Positions 61,764 to 64,000 of a stretch of DNA of 64,000 bases are shown here, piece after piece (position 1 is the stretch's first letter; each line of letters begins with the position of its first letter). Origin of the DNA: QNBT01 sp964563335 (GTDB lineage Bacteria; Planctomycetota; Phycisphaerae; Sedimentisphaerales; Anaerohalosphaeraceae); contig CAZLWL010000001.1 in assembly GCA_964563335.1 (NCBI GenBank), positions 14,762 through 78,761 on the forward strand. Reading direction: 5' to 3'. The translations under genes and the position numbers were made by a program. Below the pieces are notes generated by a model. That model was not told the origin of the DNA. It made no database searches and worked only from the letters and a program-made list of their open reading frames with translations.

Positions 61764-62726
61764 ATGAAGAAAAAAGTTATTCTTTTTATGGTCATTATCA
61801 CGTTTGCGTGTATGGCTACAGACCTTTTGGCTGATATTCTTTACATTAAAGACGGAGACGTATATGGAACTGTTTCAGTTCCCAGTACACGGACAGTAGA
61901 AATGACAGGTGGTGAGGTTGGCTGTTTTGATATGGATGGTGGAACAGTCAATGTATACGGAGGTACGCTAAATGGAAGTTCGATTCGAGTTTGGAGTGGA
62001 AGCACATTTAATATGAGTGGCGGAACGAATACTGGGGTTGGCGAGATTGGTTGCTATGGTGGAACAATCAATATCAGCGGAGGTGAGACTGGCGTAGTGA
62101 TGAATGGTTGGGGAGGCGGCACAGTAAATATTAGTGGTGGTGATTGGGAAGATTTTATATATGCTTATGACGATGGCAATGTTAATATCTACGGATACAA
62201 CCTTAACCTAACTACTTCAGGAGGAACGCAAGGCGACGGTCAAGTAACGGGATTTTGGCAGGACGACACACCTTTTACGATAAATTTATACAATGCCGAA
62301 CCTGTTGACTTGACTTGGCATCATATCGTCTTGCACGAGGTTCCAGTCGAACAGGAGACCCTGACCGTATGTGTTGAGCCGAATGACGTGGGTATCGACA
62401 CAATCACTCCGAGCATTGGGCAACATGGCTATAATATAAATCAAATGGTTTTAATAAGTGCAGGGCAATTCATAGACTGTCCTGACATATACCAGTTTGC
62501 CCACTGGGAGGGCGATGTTACTGATGCTAACTCTGCAAATACAACCATATTTATGGACTCGAATGAAACCATTACTGCGGTCTTTGTAGACGATAGGCAA
62601 TGTGGCGACGAGTGTCATCCAGACGATTACTTCGGTGACTATAACCACGATTGTATTATTAACGTTGAAGATTTTGCCGAGTTTGCTTTGAACTGGCTGG
62701 TATGTACGAAGCCTGAGTGTGATTAG
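61764..62726 (+). CDS. Secreted G/N-repeat protein with C-terminal dockerin-like segment
   Basis: ATG 61764, eight bases after AGGGG, starts the signal peptide MKKKVILFMVIITFACMATDLLA. Residues ~25-160 consist of short glycine/asparagine strands (GGTVNVYGGTLNG, GGTINISGGETG, GGTVNISGG), the pattern of parallel beta-solenoid surface proteins. Then an all-beta domain with ITPSIGQHGYNINQMVLISA and HWEGDVTDANSANTTIFM, resembling InlB-B/repeat-type modules, and finally the dockerin-like YFGDYNHDCIINVEDFAEFA. Probably exported and cell-surface associated. A hydrophobic tail encoded in the +1 frame follows its stop (see 62719). Confidence 0.82.
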   Translation: MKKKVILFMVIITFACMATDLLADILYIKDGDVYGTVSVPSTRTVEMTGGEVGCFDMDGGTVNVYGGTLNGSSIRVWSGSTFNMSGGTNTGVGEIGCYGGTINISGGETGVVMNGWGGGTVNISGGDWEDFIYAYDDGNVNIYGYNLNLTTSGGTQGDGQVTGFWQDDTPFTINLYNAEPVDLTWHHIVLHEVPVEQETLTVCVEPNDVGIDTITPSIGQHGYNINQMVLISAGQFIDCPDIYQFAHWEGDVTDANSANTTIFMDSNETITAVFVDDRQCGDECHPDDYFGDYNHDCIINVEDFAEFALNWLVCTKPECD

Positions 62727-62802
62727 AGCCACCAAAAGCCTGCTGGGAATAACGCTTTTGTTGCTCGGCCTCGGTGCAGTGATATTGAGAAAAAAACGCT
62801 AA
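62719..62802 (+). CDS. Out-of-frame membrane-anchor tail or 27-aa ORF
   Basis: In the +1 frame, overlapping the stop of the dockerin gene, a GTG at 62719 could start a 27-residue peptide: TKSLLGITLLLLGLGAVILRKKR near its end, a hydrophobic helix followed by RKKR, exactly the layout of a C-terminal sorting/anchor tail (PEP-CTERM-like without a clear PEP). Either the parent gene was frameshifted, or a programmed or sequencing-error frameshift hides the true end, or it is a tiny independent ORF. Evidence for translation is only the pattern. Confidence 0.4.
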   Translation: MIRATKSLLGITLLLLGLGAVILRKKR

Positions 62803-62823
62803 TGGTTTTGGAGAGATAAAGGT

Positions 62824-63240
62824 ATGATTGGTGATTCACTTGTTGAAGGACTAAAAGAATCTCTCTCAGGCTTTCAAGCAACAGAAGTGGAATACTCCAA
62901 CATTTCAAAAAATAAAAGGGTTTTTCAGCTTAAAGGAAAACTTAACGGTTTCATTTATGTGAAAACGAGAACTCAGTATCCTTATCGTTGGGGCATAACA
63001 AAGACTACAGTGGACAACATCAAAACTAAAGGGAAACCCTGGTGTGTGATACTTCTTTATGAATCTCCGAATAAAGGATATGTGATTTCGCCCAAGGACT
63101 ATGATGAGAGAACACAATCTAAGCTATGGCCTTATGCACAGGGAGATTATAAGATAAGTAGCGGTAAAAGTTTAGTTGGAATACCAAAGTTAACAACGGT
63201 CGAAAAATTGTTTAGTATTCTTTTCAAAACATCTTTATGA
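62824..63240 (+). CDS. Hypothetical protein (138 aa)
   Basis: Not recognised. MIGDSLVEGLKESLSGFQATEVEYSNISKNKRVF, KTRTQYPYRWGITKTTVDNIKTKGKPWCVILLYESPNKGYV and DYDERTQSKLWPYAQGDYKISSGKSLVG read like a compact alpha/beta cytoplasmic protein; no signal peptide. A GGAGAG site is about eight bases before the ATG. It ends before the bidirectional terminator. Confidence 0.6.
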   Translation: MIGDSLVEGLKESLSGFQATEVEYSNISKNKRVFQLKGKLNGFIYVKTRTQYPYRWGITKTTVDNIKTKGKPWCVILLYESPNKGYVISPKDYDERTQSKLWPYAQGDYKISSGKSLVGIPKLTTVEKLFSILFKTSL

Positions 63241-63403
63241 ACTCAATAAATTGAGTTTTGGCACAATAATGAAATATTCACTTTTTACTCGTTCTTTCCC
63301 CGTTGAATCGGCTCGTATTTCCGGCCTTCGTAGCCGCTACGGCGGAGTAGGCTCGGATTCTCTCCAGAACTTTATCCTGAGTGCAAATGAATGATGGACA
63401 AGC

Positions 63404-63448
63404 AAAAAAATAAGGTGCAAGGACGATTGACTTGCGCCTTGTTTTTTG
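63404..63448. terminator. Bidirectional intrinsic terminator
   Basis: AAGGTGCAA (63412-63420) and TTGCGCCTT (63432-63440) form a nine-base stem with one G-U pair and an 11-base loop. It is preceded by AAAAAAATA and followed by GTTTTTTG, so it can stop transcription on both strands, between the convergent genes ending at 63240 and 63460. Confidence 0.8.
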
Positions 63449-63459
63449 AATCAGCCATA

Positions 63460-63768
63460 TTAACCGGAAATTTCAGCCGGTACCGACCTTAAGGGAAAGT
63501 CCGTCTTTGCTATTCCGAGTTTTTCCTCGATATTGTTAATAGCGACAGGCATTGGCCCGGCAACAACACGAACAATGTGCTGGAGCGAAGAAGTATGCTT
63601 ATCAACAGTTTTCTGCACATTTTGGATATCTTCTTTAAGCTCAGCTCTGAAGTCATCAACTTTTTTATTGAGGCCGTCAACTTTTTTATTGAGGCCGTCA
63701 AACTTATTATCAACTTTATTACTGACAGCGTCTATTGCTGCCAAAATAGCGTTAACATCGGCGTCCAT
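63460..63768 (-). CDS. Small coiled-coil protein with repeated heptad
   Basis: ATG 63768 has AAAGGA six bases upstream and starts MDADVNAILAAIDAVSNKVD; the longer frame to 63822 has no ribosome site. About 102 residues, mostly amphipathic helix. A 21-bp tandem duplication (63660-63701) encodes two identical heptads, GLNKKVD GLNKKVD. No family recognised; probably an oligomerising coiled coil. Confidence 0.65.
   Translation of the reverse strand: MDADVNAILAAIDAVSNKVDNKFDGLNKKVDGLNKKVDDFRAELKEDIQNVQKTVDKHTSSLQHIVRVVAGPMPVAINNIEEKLGIAKTDFPLRSVPAEISG
63660..63701. repeat. 21-bp tandem duplication inside the coiled-coil gene
   Basis: Two perfect copies of CTTTTTTATTGAGGCCGTCA plus A, encoding one heptad each. 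Being a multiple of three it keeps the frame and the coiled-coil phase. Confidence 0.9.
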
Positions 63769-64000
63769 AAATAATCCTTTCATAAAAAACAATTTTGTCA
63801 AAGGATATATAATTATCGACATATTCTCACAGGAGTCAAGAAGGAGTCAAGAATAAAAACTTATATTCATCATAACTCACGATAAATACAATAGTTATAG
63901 CAGAATAATTTATTTGCAACATTTCAAGTTGTTGTGTTTTCGCTACGGATTCTCTCCAGCCCGTTAGAAATCCCCGCCCGGTTAGAAGTCTGCAAGACTT
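63769..64000. other. Right end of window
   Basis: No gene recognised. AT-rich, then a GC-rich end near 63960-64000. It should hold the promoter of the minus-strand coiled-coil gene. Confidence 0.4.

Overview
The window looks like part of a metagenome-assembled genome of a planctomycete, most likely class Phycisphaerae. The clues are dockerin-like EF-hand segments in secreted proteins (24630-25979, 61764-62726), a HYExAFE-type nuclease-fold protein (45288-45803), a secreted serpin, and many short dispersed intergenic repeats. This placement is inferred from protein style; no rRNA marker is present. The single N run (59992-60091) shows it is a scaffold.

1-24.5 kb is one long plus-strand surface polysaccharide locus. 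It begins with the C-terminal end of a STELLO/DUF288-type glycosyltransferase, then a UDP-GlcNAc 2-epimerase, a Wzx-type flippase, a PP-loop ATPase, a pyruvyltransferase-like protein, three GT4 glycosyltransferases, a beta-helix protein, a polytopic Wzy-like protein, an HPr-kinase-like P-loop protein, a methyltransferase, a polysaccharide deacetylase and a membrane-anchored beta-propeller. The last third (16857-24528) is a tight run of 3-hydroxyacyl-CoA dehydrogenase, thiolase, GNAT, sulfotransferase-like, DegT aminotransferase, FemAB/GNAT-like and ATP-grasp genes, which suggests a polymer carrying unusual acyl, amino, sulfate or amide-linked groups. Its base composition is visibly more AT-rich than the housekeeping half.

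24.5-34.5 kb is a mixed region: a dockerin-bearing beta-helix protein, an internally deleted IS1182-type element with intact inverted ends, a PilZ protein, an NtrB/NtrC-like two-component pair, a broken trypsin-like protease, an MntA/HepT toxin-antitoxin pair, fused aroD-aroE, a small conserved-looking protein and a broken redoxin lipoprotein.

34.5-51.4 kb is mainly housekeeping: an E2-like acyltransferase domain without its catalytic motif, a divergent CTP synthase, kdsB, and a minus-strand run of serpin, bioB, ddl, rsmD and CCA/poly(A) polymerase, then ftsK, a secreted DUF6263-like protein, a TPR-like protein and an M50 protease. FRG-domain and GxxExxY genes sit between pyrG and kdsB, each bordered by copies of one short repeat.

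51.4-64 kb holds a minus-strand operon of GT9, methyltransferase and a GT39-like membrane protein, a radical SAM gene flanked by 20-bp direct repeats, a fragment of a pseudouridine synthase, a second PilZ protein, fused thiD2-thiE, a pterin-binding methyltransferase, a repeat-rich spacer, a secreted dockerin protein with an out-of-frame membrane anchor just beyond its stop, and two small unknown genes separated by a bidirectional terminator. No tRNA, rRNA or CRISPR array was seen.
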